DNA of 18,904 bases from Scatosoma sp045537295. GTDB taxonomy: Bacteria; Bacillota; Clostridia; Christensenellales; Borkfalkiaceae. The notes beneath the pieces are model-generated. The model was not told the DNA's origin. It made no database searches and saw only the letters and a program-made list of their open reading frames with translations. Each line of letters starts with the position of its first letter. Within the stretch, counting starts at the first letter, position 1. The DNA lies in assembly GCA_045537295.1 (NCBI GenBank), contig JAZSPG010000110.1, forward strand, positions 1-18,904, written 5' to 3'. A program made the position numbers and the translations under genes. Positions 7,124-15,058 of this stretch are shown here, one piece after another.

Positions 7124-9544
7124 ATGGATATGAAATCCGTGGAAAGCAAATGGCAAGCCAAATGGGAAAAATCCAAGCTCAATACGTTCAATAAAAAGAA
7201 CGCGGATAAAAAATGGTACGTTTTGGAAATGTTCTCTTATCCCTCGGGCGCAAAATTACACGTAGGACACTGGTATAACTACGGTCCTACCGACACCTAC
7301 GCGCGTTTCAAGAAAATGCAAGGGTTTGAGGTATTTCAACCTATGGGATTCGACGCGTTCGGCTTACCCGCGGAAAACTACGCGATTAAAACGGGTATTC
7401 ACCCCAAGGATTCCACGGAGAAAAATATCGAAACGATGGAGCGTCAATTAAGAAATATGGGCGCTATGTTCGACTGGTCTGCGGAAATTATCACCTGTGA
7501 GGAAAATTATTATAAATGGACGCAATGGCTGTTCTTACAGCTGTATAAAAAGGGCTTAGCGTATCGCAAAGAGGCGCTCGTAAACTGGTGTCCGTCCTGC
7601 GAAACGGTACTTGCCAACGAACAGGTTATCAACGGCGAATGCGAACGCTGTTCGTCCGTCGTTCTCCGCAAGGATATGACGCAATGGTTTTTCAAAATCA
7701 CCGACTACGCCGAAGAACTTCTCGCCGATTTGGACAAGATTGACTGGCCTGAAAAGACCAAACTTATGCAAAAGAACTGGATAGGCAAATCGACGGGCTG
7801 TGAAATTCATTTCGAATGTGAAACGGGCGATACCATCACCGTATTCACCACCCGCCCCGACACCGTATTCGGTGTAAACTACGTCGTTCTCGCGCCCGAG
7901 CATCCGCTCACGGCGAAATTAAAAGACGCGCACCCCGAATACGCGGACGCTATCGATAAGTACGTCCAGTACGCCTCCGAGGCAAACGATATCGACAGAC
8001 TTTCCACCGCGCGTGAAAAGACGGGCGTGTTCACGGGCGCGTACGCTATCCATCCCCTCACCCAAAAGAAAGTGCCTATCTATTTAGCGGACTACGTTTT
8101 GTATTCTTACGGCACGGGCGCGGTAATGGCGGTTTCAGCGCACGACGAACGCGACTACGCGTTTGCAACCAAATACGGTTTGCCGATTACCCAAGTTATC
8201 CAAAAGGTCGGCGGGGAAACGATTTTACCCTTCTGCGAAGACGGTATCTTGGTAAACAGCGGTGAATTTGACGGTTTATCTGGCGACGAGGCGCGCGACG
8301 CTATCGCCGTACATCTTACCAAAATCGGCAAAGGCGGTAAGAAAATCAACTACCGTTTGCGCGACTGGTCGGTGTCCCGTCAACGCTACTGGGGCGCGCC
8401 TATCCCTATGATTCATTGTGAAAAATGCGGTGTCGTACCCGTTCCCGAAAAGGATTTGCCCGTAAAACTTCCTTACGACGTAGAATTCCGACCGAACGGA
8501 AAATCCCCGCTTGCCTCGCACGAGGAATTTATGAAATGTACCTGTCCTCAATGCGGTGGCAAAGCCTCGCGCGACCCTGATACCTTGGATACTTTCGTTT
8601 GTTCCAGCTGGTATTATTTGCGCTATCCCGACGCCCACAACGACAAACAGGCGTTCTCGACGGAAATCGCGGATAAAATGGCGCCCGTGGACGTATACGT
8701 CGGCGGTTCGGAACACGCTTGTATGCACTTGCTTTACGCGCGCTTTATCACCAAAGCGCTCCGCGATATGGGCTATATCCACTTCGACGAACCGTTCAAA
8801 CGCCTCGTACACCAAGGCATTATCTTAGGCCCTGACGGCAACCGTATGAGTAAATCGCACGGCAACGTCATCTCCCCCGACGTGTATATCGACGAGTACG
8901 GTTCGGATATCTTCCGCTTATATCTTATGTTCGGTTTCAGCTACACCGAGGGCGGACCTTGGAACGACGACGGGATTAAGTCGGTTGCGAAGTTTATCGA
9001 CCGTGTAGAAAGAACGGTACGCAAATGCTTAGAAAATGACCAAAAGAACGGCGTCAGCGAAATGCGCGCGCAAGAAAAGGCGTTAAATTACGCAAAGAAC
9101 TACGCCGTAAAATGTATCACGCGCGACGCGGAAGTATTCTCGTTCAACACCTCTGTGGCGCGTATTATGGAATACGTGAACGCGCTTATCAAATACGACA
9201 GCGAAAACGAGCAAAAGAATACGGCGTTTTATAAATCCTGTATCGAAGACCTTATCCGTATGCTCGCACCTTTTGCACCGCATTTCGCCGAAGAGCTTTG
9301 GGAAATTACGGGGCATAAGGAAAGCGTGTTCTTAGAAAGCTACCCTCCCGTAGACGAAAAGGCGCTTGTTAAGGACGAGGTGGAATACGCCGTACAAATC
9401 AACAGCAAAATCAAAGCAAAAATTATGATTGCCGAAGGACTTTCGGACGAGGAAATCCAAAACCTCGTAGCGCAAACGCCTGAAATTGCCGAACAAATCG
9501 CAGGCAAAACGATTAAAAAATGCATTATCGTAAAAGGTCGTTAG
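7124..9544 (+). CDS. leuS: Leucyl-tRNA synthetase
   Basis: This 806-residue class I synthetase charges tRNA-Leu. Visible are the HIGH-type signature HVGH at 46-49, a zinc knuckle with two CxxC pairs (CPSC and CERC, about residues 155-185), the connective editing domain (about 220-415) with the TTRPDTVFGV threonine-rich loop that hydrolyses mischarged amino acids, a second cysteine region (CEKC and CPQC, about 430-485), and the KMSKS-type RMSKS at 574-578. The C-terminal anticodon domain ends with a short leucine-specific domain. Length is normal for bacterial LeuRS. GGAGG precedes the ATG by nine bases. It is a single-gene unit divergent from the YtxC-like gene. Confidence 0.98.
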   Translation: MDMKSVESKWQAKWEKSKLNTFNKKNADKKWYVLEMFSYPSGAKLHVGHWYNYGPTDTYARFKKMQGFEVFQPMGFDAFGLPAENYAIKTGIHPKDSTEKNIETMERQLRNMGAMFDWSAEIITCEENYYKWTQWLFLQLYKKGLAYRKEALVNWCPSCETVLANEQVINGECERCSSVVLRKDMTQWFFKITDYAEELLADLDKIDWPEKTKLMQKNWIGKSTGCEIHFECETGDTITVFTTRPDTVFGVNYVVLAPEHPLTAKLKDAHPEYADAIDKYVQYASEANDIDRLSTAREKTGVFTGAYAIHPLTQKKVPIYLADYVLYSYGTGAVMAVSAHDERDYAFATKYGLPITQVIQKVGGETILPFCEDGILVNSGEFDGLSGDEARDAIAVHLTKIGKGGKKINYRLRDWSVSRQRYWGAPIPMIHCEKCGVVPVPEKDLPVKLPYDVEFRPNGKSPLASHEEFMKCTCPQCGGKASRDPDTLDTFVCSSWYYLRYPDAHNDKQAFSTEIADKMAPVDVYVGGSEHACMHLLYARFITKALRDMGYIHFDEPFKRLVHQGIILGPDGNRMSKSHGNVISPDVYIDEYGSDIFRLYLMFGFSYTEGGPWNDDGIKSVAKFIDRVERTVRKCLENDQKNGVSEMRAQEKALNYAKNYAVKCITRDAEVFSFNTSVARIMEYVNALIKYDSENEQKNTAFYKSCIEDLIRMLAPFAPHFAEELWEITGHKESVFLESYPPVDEKALVKDEVEYAVQINSKIKAKIMIAEGLSDEEIQNLVAQTPEIAEQIAGKTIKKCIIVKGR

Positions 9545-9582
9545 GAAAATCTTATCGTAGGCTAAATAAAATAAGAAACGCA

Positions 9583-9617
9583 AAAACGGCGTTCACTTTA
9601 CAAAGTGAACGCCGTTT
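9583..9617. terminator. Bidirectional terminator between leuS and the microcompartment operon
   Basis: A near-perfect inverted repeat, AAAACGGCGTTCACTTT with AAAGTGAACGCCGTTTT, has 17-bp arms and almost no loop. Runs of A and T on both sides give U-tracts in either direction. It ends leuS on the plus strand and the whole minus-strand microcompartment operon, whose last gene stops 18 bases away. Confidence 0.9.
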
Positions 9618-9634
9618 TATTATCGCTTTTATTT

Positions 9635-9910
9635 TTATAATAAATAATAAGGCATATCCGCGCCAAGCTCCACGCGCTCAAACGCGTCTTTTTTACAAGC
9701 CGTTTTCTTTGCCGTCGGCTTTTTCGCCGTCGCTTTCTTTGCGGTCGTTTTCTTTGCCGTCGTTTGCGCTACGGGCGCGATAAGTTTTTCCGTAACTTGC
9801 GGGTCGGGGTTTGCGATTACGCTACTGTTTTCCATATCGGGCGCGTTCGTTTGCACCTTCGAATACCCGTTATTTTCCACTCTTTTGATTGCGTTTTTAC
9901 CGATTGCCAT
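9635..9910 (-). CDS. Small lysine-repeat protein, possible ParA partner
   Basis: I do not recognise a named family. The 91-residue protein has three parts: an N-terminal segment MAIGKNAIKRVENNGY (1-16) followed by polar sequence with TNAPDMENS, a strictly periodic five-residue repeat of the type TTAKK (lysine pairs at 53-54, 58-59, 63-64, 68-69, 73-74), and a short hydrophobic-acidic tail DAFERVELGADMPYYLL. The repeat resembles lysine-rich tails of histone H1-like DNA-binding proteins. Its start lies inside the end of the ParA gene (14-bp overlap) with an AAAGGAG site, so the two are translationally coupled. The layout suggests a ParA adaptor, in the role of ParB or McdB, but this is inference. 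It is the last gene before the terminator. Confidence 0.75.
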   Translation of the reverse strand: MAIGKNAIKRVENNGYSKVQTNAPDMENSSVIANPDPQVTEKLIAPVAQTTAKKTTAKKATAKKPTAKKTACKKDAFERVELGADMPYYLL

Positions 9911-10688
9911 ATTCCATTATCTCCTTTGCTAAATTGATATATTCCACGGCGCTACGACTCGTTTTCTTGTACGCAACGACGGGTTTGCTGTTATCCTGCG
10001 CCCATTCCACCGCGCTGTCTACGCGGATATACGACTCAAACAAACGCGCACCTTCGCTCGATTTCAAGGTTTCCATCGTTTGCTTGAAATATTTTTTGCG
10101 CTCGTCCGCTTTGGTTACCGCGATACCCATAATTTCTAATCTAGGCGACATCGTCTTTGCCTGCGCGCAAAATTCGAACATATTCGCAAGTCCGAACAAA
10201 CCCCAAGGGCTCGCCTCTACGGGAATGACGATAAAGTCGGACGCGCAAGTAATATTCATTACCCAACAACCTAAAGTCGGGGGTGCGTCGATTAAAATAT
10301 AATCGTAATACCCTTTGGCTTTGACGCGTTCTAAACATTTTCTTAAAATAAATTCGCGTTGCCATTTAGGGAAAAGGTCGAACTCAATACCGCTCATTAG
10401 CGAGGTGGACGGAATGATATCCAAACCCTCGATGCCCGTTTCCACGATATAATCGCTTAAATCCCTTTCGTCTTTTAACGCGGAATGAATATTTTTACCG
10501 TTCTTTGCAAATTCCAGCGCCTGTTCCTCGTCAAAATAGGAAATGGTGAGGTTTAACTGCATATCGCCGTCAATCATCAACACCTTTTTCCCAAGCGACG
10601 CCATCGCGCAACCGACGTTAGAACAGGTCGTCGTTTTTCCGCTACCGCCTTTGTTGTTCGCAAACGCTATTACTTTGGTTTTGCTCAT
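9897..10688 (-). CDS. ParA/MinD-family ATPase, last-but-one gene of the microcompartment operon
   Basis: The 263-residue protein has the deviant Walker A KGGSGKTT at 13-20, including the signature lysine K13 that marks dimer-forming ParA proteins, Walker A' LMIDGD at 37-42, and Walker B ILIDAPP at 131-137. There is no N-terminal DNA-binding extension, so it resembles the short Soj/ParA and McdA type that binds nucleoid DNA nonspecifically as an ATP dimer. No ParB homologue or parS site is visible; the overlapping small lysine-repeat gene takes the partner position. It begins 15 bp after eutP, so it is expressed with the microcompartment. A role in positioning compartments along the nucleoid is likely but unproven; a remnant partition cassette is the alternative. 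Confidence 0.9.
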   Translation of the reverse strand: MSKTKVIAFANNKGGSGKTTTCSNVGCAMASLGKKVLMIDGDMQLNLTISYFDEEQALEFAKNGKNIHSALKDERDLSDYIVETGIEGLDIIPSTSLMSGIEFDLFPKWQREFILRKCLERVKAKGYYDYILIDAPPTLGCWVMNITCASDFIVIPVEASPWGLFGLANMFEFCAQAKTMSPRLEIMGIAVTKADERKKYFKQTMETLKSSEGARLFESYIRVDSAVEWAQDNSKPVVAYKKTSRSAVEYINLAKEIMEYGNR

Positions 10689-10703
10689 AGTTCTCCTTAT
10701 CCG

Positions 10704-11231
10704 TCATAAAAGCCAAGTATCTAAATTTTGCGTTTTTTCTACCGCTTTCGGCTTTTGTACCCGCTTTCCTTTTTTCTCTTGCTCTACGCGTTTGGGCTTT
10801 GGCGTATCTTCTCTTAAAAAGTTTGCAAGCGCTTCAATCCCCTCGCCCGTAATTGAACTGACGGGAAATACCTTTTTACAGCCCGCAAGCCTTAACCACC
10901 GCTCCACGCGTTCCACGTTCGCGTCGGGCTTGTCTATACCCGTAATAATCCCTATCGTTTCACGGTTTACCATACTCGTCAAACAAGGCGAGAATATGGA
11001 ATACGGTTCGTTTGCGGACAGCACCAAACCCACCACGTCCGCCTCGTAGGCGTACAAAGCCAGCGCTCCGCTCGTTTCTCTACGCTCGGTATATTCCCCG
11101 GGCGTATCAATCACCGTGTCGAGATAATTGACGTATTGCGTTTTGTAATATTTAATTTCCTCACCGCGCAAGGCCTGCGTCAAGGTCGTTTTCCCCGCCG
11201 CCACCCTGCCGAGTAGCATTATCTTTTTCAT
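10704..11231 (-). CDS. eutP: EutP/PduV-family GTPase with lysine-rich C-terminal tail
   Basis: EutP/PduV proteins are small GTPase-fold proteins of ethanolamine and propanediol microcompartment operons; Salmonella PduV associates with the shell and with filaments, and the precise role is unsettled. The P-loop GRVAAGKT is at 8-15, the G3 motif DTPGEY at 42-47, a G4-like GIDKPD at 98-103 and a G5-like SSITGEG at about 125-131. The domain ends near 140; the following 35 residues are unusually basic (KPKRVEQEKKGKRVQKPK) and end DTWLL. Its ATG overlaps the eutS stop in a TAATG, indicating translational coupling. Confidence 0.9.
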   Translation of the reverse strand: MKKIMLLGRVAAGKTTLTQALRGEEIKYYKTQYVNYLDTVIDTPGEYTERRETSGALALYAYEADVVGLVLSANEPYSIFSPCLTSMVNRETIGIITGIDKPDANVERVERWLRLAGCKKVFPVSSITGEGIEALANFLREDTPKPKRVEQEKKGKRVQKPKAVEKTQNLDTWLL

Positions 11232-11590
11232 TAGGTTTTGGTAAGCTCACAGCACGCGTAGCCGAGCTTATTAATAAAATATTCACGAATCGCCGTAAAC
11301 GCTGATTCCACCGACGAAACCGTACCCGTAATAATCAAAGTACCCGTAAATCTGTCCACGAACCCGATATCCGCGCCCGACGATTTCATTGCGATATCCG
11401 CCGCGATTACCGCGCTTTCGTAAGGAATGACCGTCAAAACGCCGATTGCGCTTTTGGTATAATCCGTTTGCGGGTCTAAGCCGAGCTTGGTATACAGCGT
11501 TTCCCCGGGGTTTGCGATAATATGGCAAAGCGTGATTTGCTTACCGGGAACGAACTCTTGTATAATCGTCATTTTATCCTTTAATTCCAT
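11231..11590 (-). CDS. eutS: Microcompartment shell protein, EutS/PduU type
   Basis: The 119-residue protein carries the circularly permuted BMC domain of EutS/PduU hexamers. Clear family stretches are IIQEFVPGKQITLCHIIANP near the N-terminus, where residues form the small beta-barrel over the pore, and AIGVLTVIPYESAVIAADIA plus DIGFVDRFTGTLIITG. It would tile one facet position of the shell. AAGGAG precedes the ATG. It lies 22 bp after the activase gene and is coupled by a one-base overlap to eutP. Confidence 0.95.
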   Translation of the reverse strand: MELKDKMTIIQEFVPGKQITLCHIIANPGETLYTKLGLDPQTDYTKSAIGVLTVIPYESAVIAADIAMKSSGADIGFVDRFTGTLIITGTVSSVESAFTAIREYFINKLGYACCELTKT

Positions 11591-11612
11591 TTTACTTTCT
11601 CCTTATTCTACT

Positions 11613-12401
11613 TTAACCGCCTATTTGGCATTGTAAACCGCTCTCTTCCGCCACCGACAGCAAGTATTCCATCTTTTCTTTCGTCGGGGGCTGGATATCT
11701 TCAAGGGTATACTTCCTGCCCAGCCCCGCGTATTTATCTTGCCCCAAACGGTGATAGGGCAATAAATGATGTTCCCTTACCCCGTCGAGCGTAGAGGCAA
11801 ATTTTGCAATCGCGCGGATTTCCTCCGCGGTATCGTTAAAGGTCGGTACGACGGGCGTGCGGATAATCAGTTCCGTTTGACCGCTTTTTGCTATGCGTCT
11901 TGCATTTTCCAAAATCAGCCCGTTGCCCACACCCGTATATTTTTCGTGCTTTTGCGAATCCATATGTTTAATATCCATTAAATACAAATCCAAATAGGGC
12001 AAAATCTCTTGAATTTTAGAAAACTCGGCGTTTCCCGTCGATTCCACGGCGGTATGCAAACCCGCCTCTTTGCAGGCGCAAAGCAAATCCCGTGCGAACT
12101 CGTGTTGCGCTAAAATTTCTCCGCCCGATAAGGTGACCCCGCCACCGCTCCTGCGGTAAAAGGGTAAGTCGGACAAAATTTCAGGCATAAGCTCTTCCAC
12201 GGTCACGTCCTTGCCCACCGTCTTTTGCTTGCCGTTTTCAATAAGCGTTTGGATTTTGTATTCCTGCGATTCGGGGTTACAGCACCAGGCGCAACGCATA
12301 TAACAACCCTTGAAAAATACAATCGTACGAATTCCCGGTCCATCGTGAATCGAGAATCGCTGTATATTAAATATTCTACCTTGGGTTTGATATATGCTCA
12401 T
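11613..12401 (-). CDS. Glycyl radical enzyme activase (radical SAM)
   Basis: The 262-residue protein is the dedicated activator of the upstream glycyl radical enzyme. It uses a [4Fe-4S] cluster and S-adenosylmethionine to abstract hydrogen from the target glycine. The cluster motif Cx3Cx2C is CYMRCAWC at 33-40, preceded by SIHDGPGIRT, and the SAM-binding GGE is at 93-95. Many activases of diol dehydratases and of CutC carry a cysteine-rich ferredoxin-like insert after the radical SAM motif; here the segment 42-105 has no cysteines, so the insert is missing and the protein resembles pyruvate formate-lyase activase in architecture. It starts 16 bp after the enzyme gene with an AAAGGT site. Confidence 0.93.
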   Translation of the reverse strand: MSIYQTQGRIFNIQRFSIHDGPGIRTIVFFKGCYMRCAWCCNPESQEYKIQTLIENGKQKTVGKDVTVEELMPEILSDLPFYRRSGGGVTLSGGEILAQHEFARDLLCACKEAGLHTAVESTGNAEFSKIQEILPYLDLYLMDIKHMDSQKHEKYTGVGNGLILENARRIAKSGQTELIIRTPVVPTFNDTAEEIRAIAKFASTLDGVREHHLLPYHRLGQDKYAGLGRKYTLEDIQPPTKEKMEYLLSVAEESGLQCQIGG

Positions 12402-12417
12402 CTAAATATACCTTTAA

Positions 12418-14949
12418 TTAAAAACCTTGTTGCGTACGGTTGATAATGTCGTCTTGCAACGAACGGGACAGCGTCGTGAACAACGCACTATACCCCGCTA
12501 CGCGCACTACCAGCGTTTTGTATTTTTCAGGGTGCGCCTGCGCGTCTAACAGCGTTTCACGCGTTACCACGTTAAACTGCATATGCATACCCTTTTGGTC
12601 GAAGTACGAACGGATAAGCGCCACGAACTTCACAAGTCCCGAATTGCCCGCGAGTGCGGAAGGGTGGAATTTTTGATTTAACAGCGTACCGTTGGAAGCA
12701 ATGCCCTGTTCCAACTTCGCCACCGAGTTTGCCGTAGCCGTAGGACCTTTCACGTCCCTGCCCGACGCAGGACCGATACCGTCGGCAATCGGCGTAAACG
12801 CTAATCTACCGTCGGGCGTCGCGCCCGTTTGTTCGCCTAAGGGTACGTTCGCCGAAACGGGATACAAGCCCGCTTGATACATACCGCCACGAGGATTTCT
12901 ATACTGCGGTAATTCCTTGGTGTAACTGTTCGCGACCTCGCGCGCCAACATATCCGCCTCGTAAATATCGTTACCGTATTTAGGGCAGGTTTCGTCGATT
13001 AACCGCTTAATCTCTCTAAACCGCGCTTTTTGTTGAGGGTCGAGCGAATTTGCCGTCGTTACTTCCTCGTAAATTGCACGGATAACCTCCGCCGTCGCTT
13101 CTACGCCTTGTTTTGCAAGCTCGCAAACGATTTCCGCCGTTACGCGTTCCGCCGCCGAACCCTGCAAGCCGTAGCCGAAGTTCGCGTTCAGCGCGTCGCG
13201 GTATTCTTCCATCGTCACCGTCTTGTCCTCAAACACAAGTTTCTTCACCGCGAGCAAGCCGTCCGTATTGTTGGCGATACCAAAACCCTGCGGACCGGTA
13301 AAGTTATACACCGCACCGCCCTCTTGCAAGGACTTACCGCGACCGATACAATCCTCCACCATACAGGACTGGAATGGCAACGGGCAACGCGTGCCGTGTG
13401 CCAAGTCGATAGCGTTGCAAGCGTTTACCATCAGTTTAATGAAATAGCTTTGTTGTGTTTTGTACGCGTCAAAAAACTCTTCAAACGAACGCATTTGCGT
13501 TACGTCGCCAGTTTTCGGACCGATTTGTACGCCTTTATCCACGCCGTTAGAAAAAACGAGTTCCATAGGGCGACACATATTATAGAACGCCGCGTCGTGC
13601 CAACCGTCCGTTTTTCCGCCCTTTTGCGGTTCTACGCAACCGATAATCGAATAGTCGCGCGCGTCCTCTAAGCTAACCCCGCGCGCCATAATGGACGGAA
13701 TGATAATTTCGTCGTTGTAATACGCAGGTAACCCCGTACCTATTCTCGTCAGAGCGCCCGCCTTTAACATAAAGCTGTCGGGCGTACCGTTCCAAACGCG
13801 TACGGAAATGGAAGGTTGAGGCAAAGGTACGTGCATAGACGCTTCTAAGCACATATACGACAAATCGTTGGTCGCGTCCAAACCGTGTATATCCTGACCG
13901 CCGACGATTAAGTTTTGGAACGCACCGTAACCCGCAAAGCCCGCCGCCGAAAGCGCGTCGCGCACTTTCGTCAAATCGTTGAGTTTTACCCAAATACAGT
14001 CGATATATTCCTGCGCCTGTTCAATCGTAATCTTTCCCGCGTCGATATCCTTTTTATAATACGGGTACATATACTGGTCGAAACGCCCCGGGGAAATGGA
14101 GTGACCGTTAGATTCCACCTGCAACAAAAGCTGGATAAACCAGAACGCCTGACACGCCTCGTAAAAGCTTTCCGCAGGGTGTGCGGGTACACGTTCGCAG
14201 TTTCTCGCTATCGTTTCCAGCTCGGCTTTTCTCACTGCGCAGGTTTCTTTTTCCGCCATTTCTTTGGCTAAATTCGCGTATCTTTTCGCGTATAAAATTA
14301 CCGAGGCACAGCTTTCAATTACCGCGTACAAGAAATTACTTCTCTTCACGTAATCCCCGTCGGAAATATCCAACTTTTCAAGTGCCGTCTTCGCCTCTTC
14401 GATAATACCCAAATATCCGATTCTCAGCACCTTGCCGTAGTCTACGTTTACATGCCCAATACCGTTATAAAAATAGTTACCGGGCGTGAAAATATTATGC
14501 ACCGCAAACGCCGAATACGCGTTTTCGTCCATATTGCTCTTTGCAAGGTCGCTACAAGTTTTGCCCTTCCAATACGGATAAGCTTGGCGCAAATCCTCTT
14601 TCGTTTGTTCGCTGATATAAAACGGGTCCGCCGCACGCGTTCCAAGCGTATCAAATTCCGCCTCCAACCACTCGTACGAGTATTCGGGGAATACCTGACA
14701 ACCGCGGGGCGATACCGTCGCACTGCCCACGATAAGTTCTCTATCGCGGATAACGATAGGTAAATTCTTCAAAATGTGCGCAAACGCCGCGCTCCTGCGC
14801 CGAATTATCGGAAGCGATTCCGTCGCCTTATAACTTTCGGTAATCAACTTTCCGCGCGCCGATTCTATCTCGGGCATCTTTTGGAACAAGTCGTCCATAA
14901 GCTTATCAATTCTTGCACTTTTTTCAATTACGAATTTCATATTTTCCAT
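12418..14949 (-). CDS. Glycyl radical diol dehydratase (glycerol/1,2-propanediol type)
   Basis: This 843-residue enzyme is the signature catalyst of the microcompartment. The thiyl cysteine is C438 in GCVEPQ with the general base E440, and the glycyl radical site is G819 in RVAGY. Residues that bind the diol in the Clostridium butyricum glycerol dehydratase (H164, S282, D447) align with H166 in GIGHVNVD, S284 in NGHS and D452 in GWHD. Choline TMA-lyase has an aspartate in place of the histidine and differs at the WHD position, so a B12-independent dehydration of 1,2-propanediol or glycerol to an aldehyde is the better call. No N-terminal extension that would act as an encapsulation peptide is evident. 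Start ATG at 14947-14949 has an AAGGTG site. Activase follows directly. Confidence 0.92.
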   Translation of the reverse strand: MENMKFVIEKSARIDKLMDDLFQKMPEIESARGKLITESYKATESLPIIRRRSAAFAHILKNLPIVIRDRELIVGSATVSPRGCQVFPEYSYEWLEAEFDTLGTRAADPFYISEQTKEDLRQAYPYWKGKTCSDLAKSNMDENAYSAFAVHNIFTPGNYFYNGIGHVNVDYGKVLRIGYLGIIEEAKTALEKLDISDGDYVKRSNFLYAVIESCASVILYAKRYANLAKEMAEKETCAVRKAELETIARNCERVPAHPAESFYEACQAFWFIQLLLQVESNGHSISPGRFDQYMYPYYKKDIDAGKITIEQAQEYIDCIWVKLNDLTKVRDALSAAGFAGYGAFQNLIVGGQDIHGLDATNDLSYMCLEASMHVPLPQPSISVRVWNGTPDSFMLKAGALTRIGTGLPAYYNDEIIIPSIMARGVSLEDARDYSIIGCVEPQKGGKTDGWHDAAFYNMCRPMELVFSNGVDKGVQIGPKTGDVTQMRSFEEFFDAYKTQQSYFIKLMVNACNAIDLAHGTRCPLPFQSCMVEDCIGRGKSLQEGGAVYNFTGPQGFGIANNTDGLLAVKKLVFEDKTVTMEEYRDALNANFGYGLQGSAAERVTAEIVCELAKQGVEATAEVIRAIYEEVTTANSLDPQQKARFREIKRLIDETCPKYGNDIYEADMLAREVANSYTKELPQYRNPRGGMYQAGLYPVSANVPLGEQTGATPDGRLAFTPIADGIGPASGRDVKGPTATANSVAKLEQGIASNGTLLNQKFHPSALAGNSGLVKFVALIRSYFDQKGMHMQFNVVTRETLLDAQAHPEKYKTLVVRVAGYSALFTTLSRSLQDDIINRTQQGF

Positions 14950-15024
14950 AGCTTTTCACCTTATTTTTAACGCTGTTTTCCCTTTTTTCTTGCAAGGGCA
15001 GTTCGGTTATTCCCTACCGCCGAC

Positions 15025-15052
15025 ATTGCGAGGGCGTTTCGCCCGTGGCAAT
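15025..15052. repeat. REP-like palindrome between pduT and the dehydratase gene
   Basis: An imperfect inverted repeat, ATTGC-GAGGGCG with CGCCCGTG-GCAAT around TTT, lies in the 109-bp gap between the two genes, followed on the plus strand by seven T. The core ATTGCGAGG...GTGGCAAT has the look of dispersed palindromic elements found between genes in several bacterial groups. In the operon transcript it would form a stable hairpin that could protect or separate the two messages. Confidence 0.6.
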
Positions 15053-15058
15053 CTTTTT

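Noticed and set aside
9635..9910. Calling the lysine-repeat protein a histone H1-like or HU protein
   Set aside because: Only the repeat is similar in composition; there is no globular histone or HU domain, and the N- and C-terminal parts are of a different type.
13030..13671. Plus-strand open frame of 213 codons inside the dehydratase gene
   Set aside because: It is antisense to a fully conserved glycyl radical enzyme and resembles no known protein.
12418..14949. Choline trimethylamine-lyase (CutC) as the microcompartment enzyme
   Set aside because: The histidine and aspartate of diol dehydratases are present (H166, D452), whereas choline lyase uses an aspartate at the former position; the accompanying PduL/PduS/PduT set also fits diol use.
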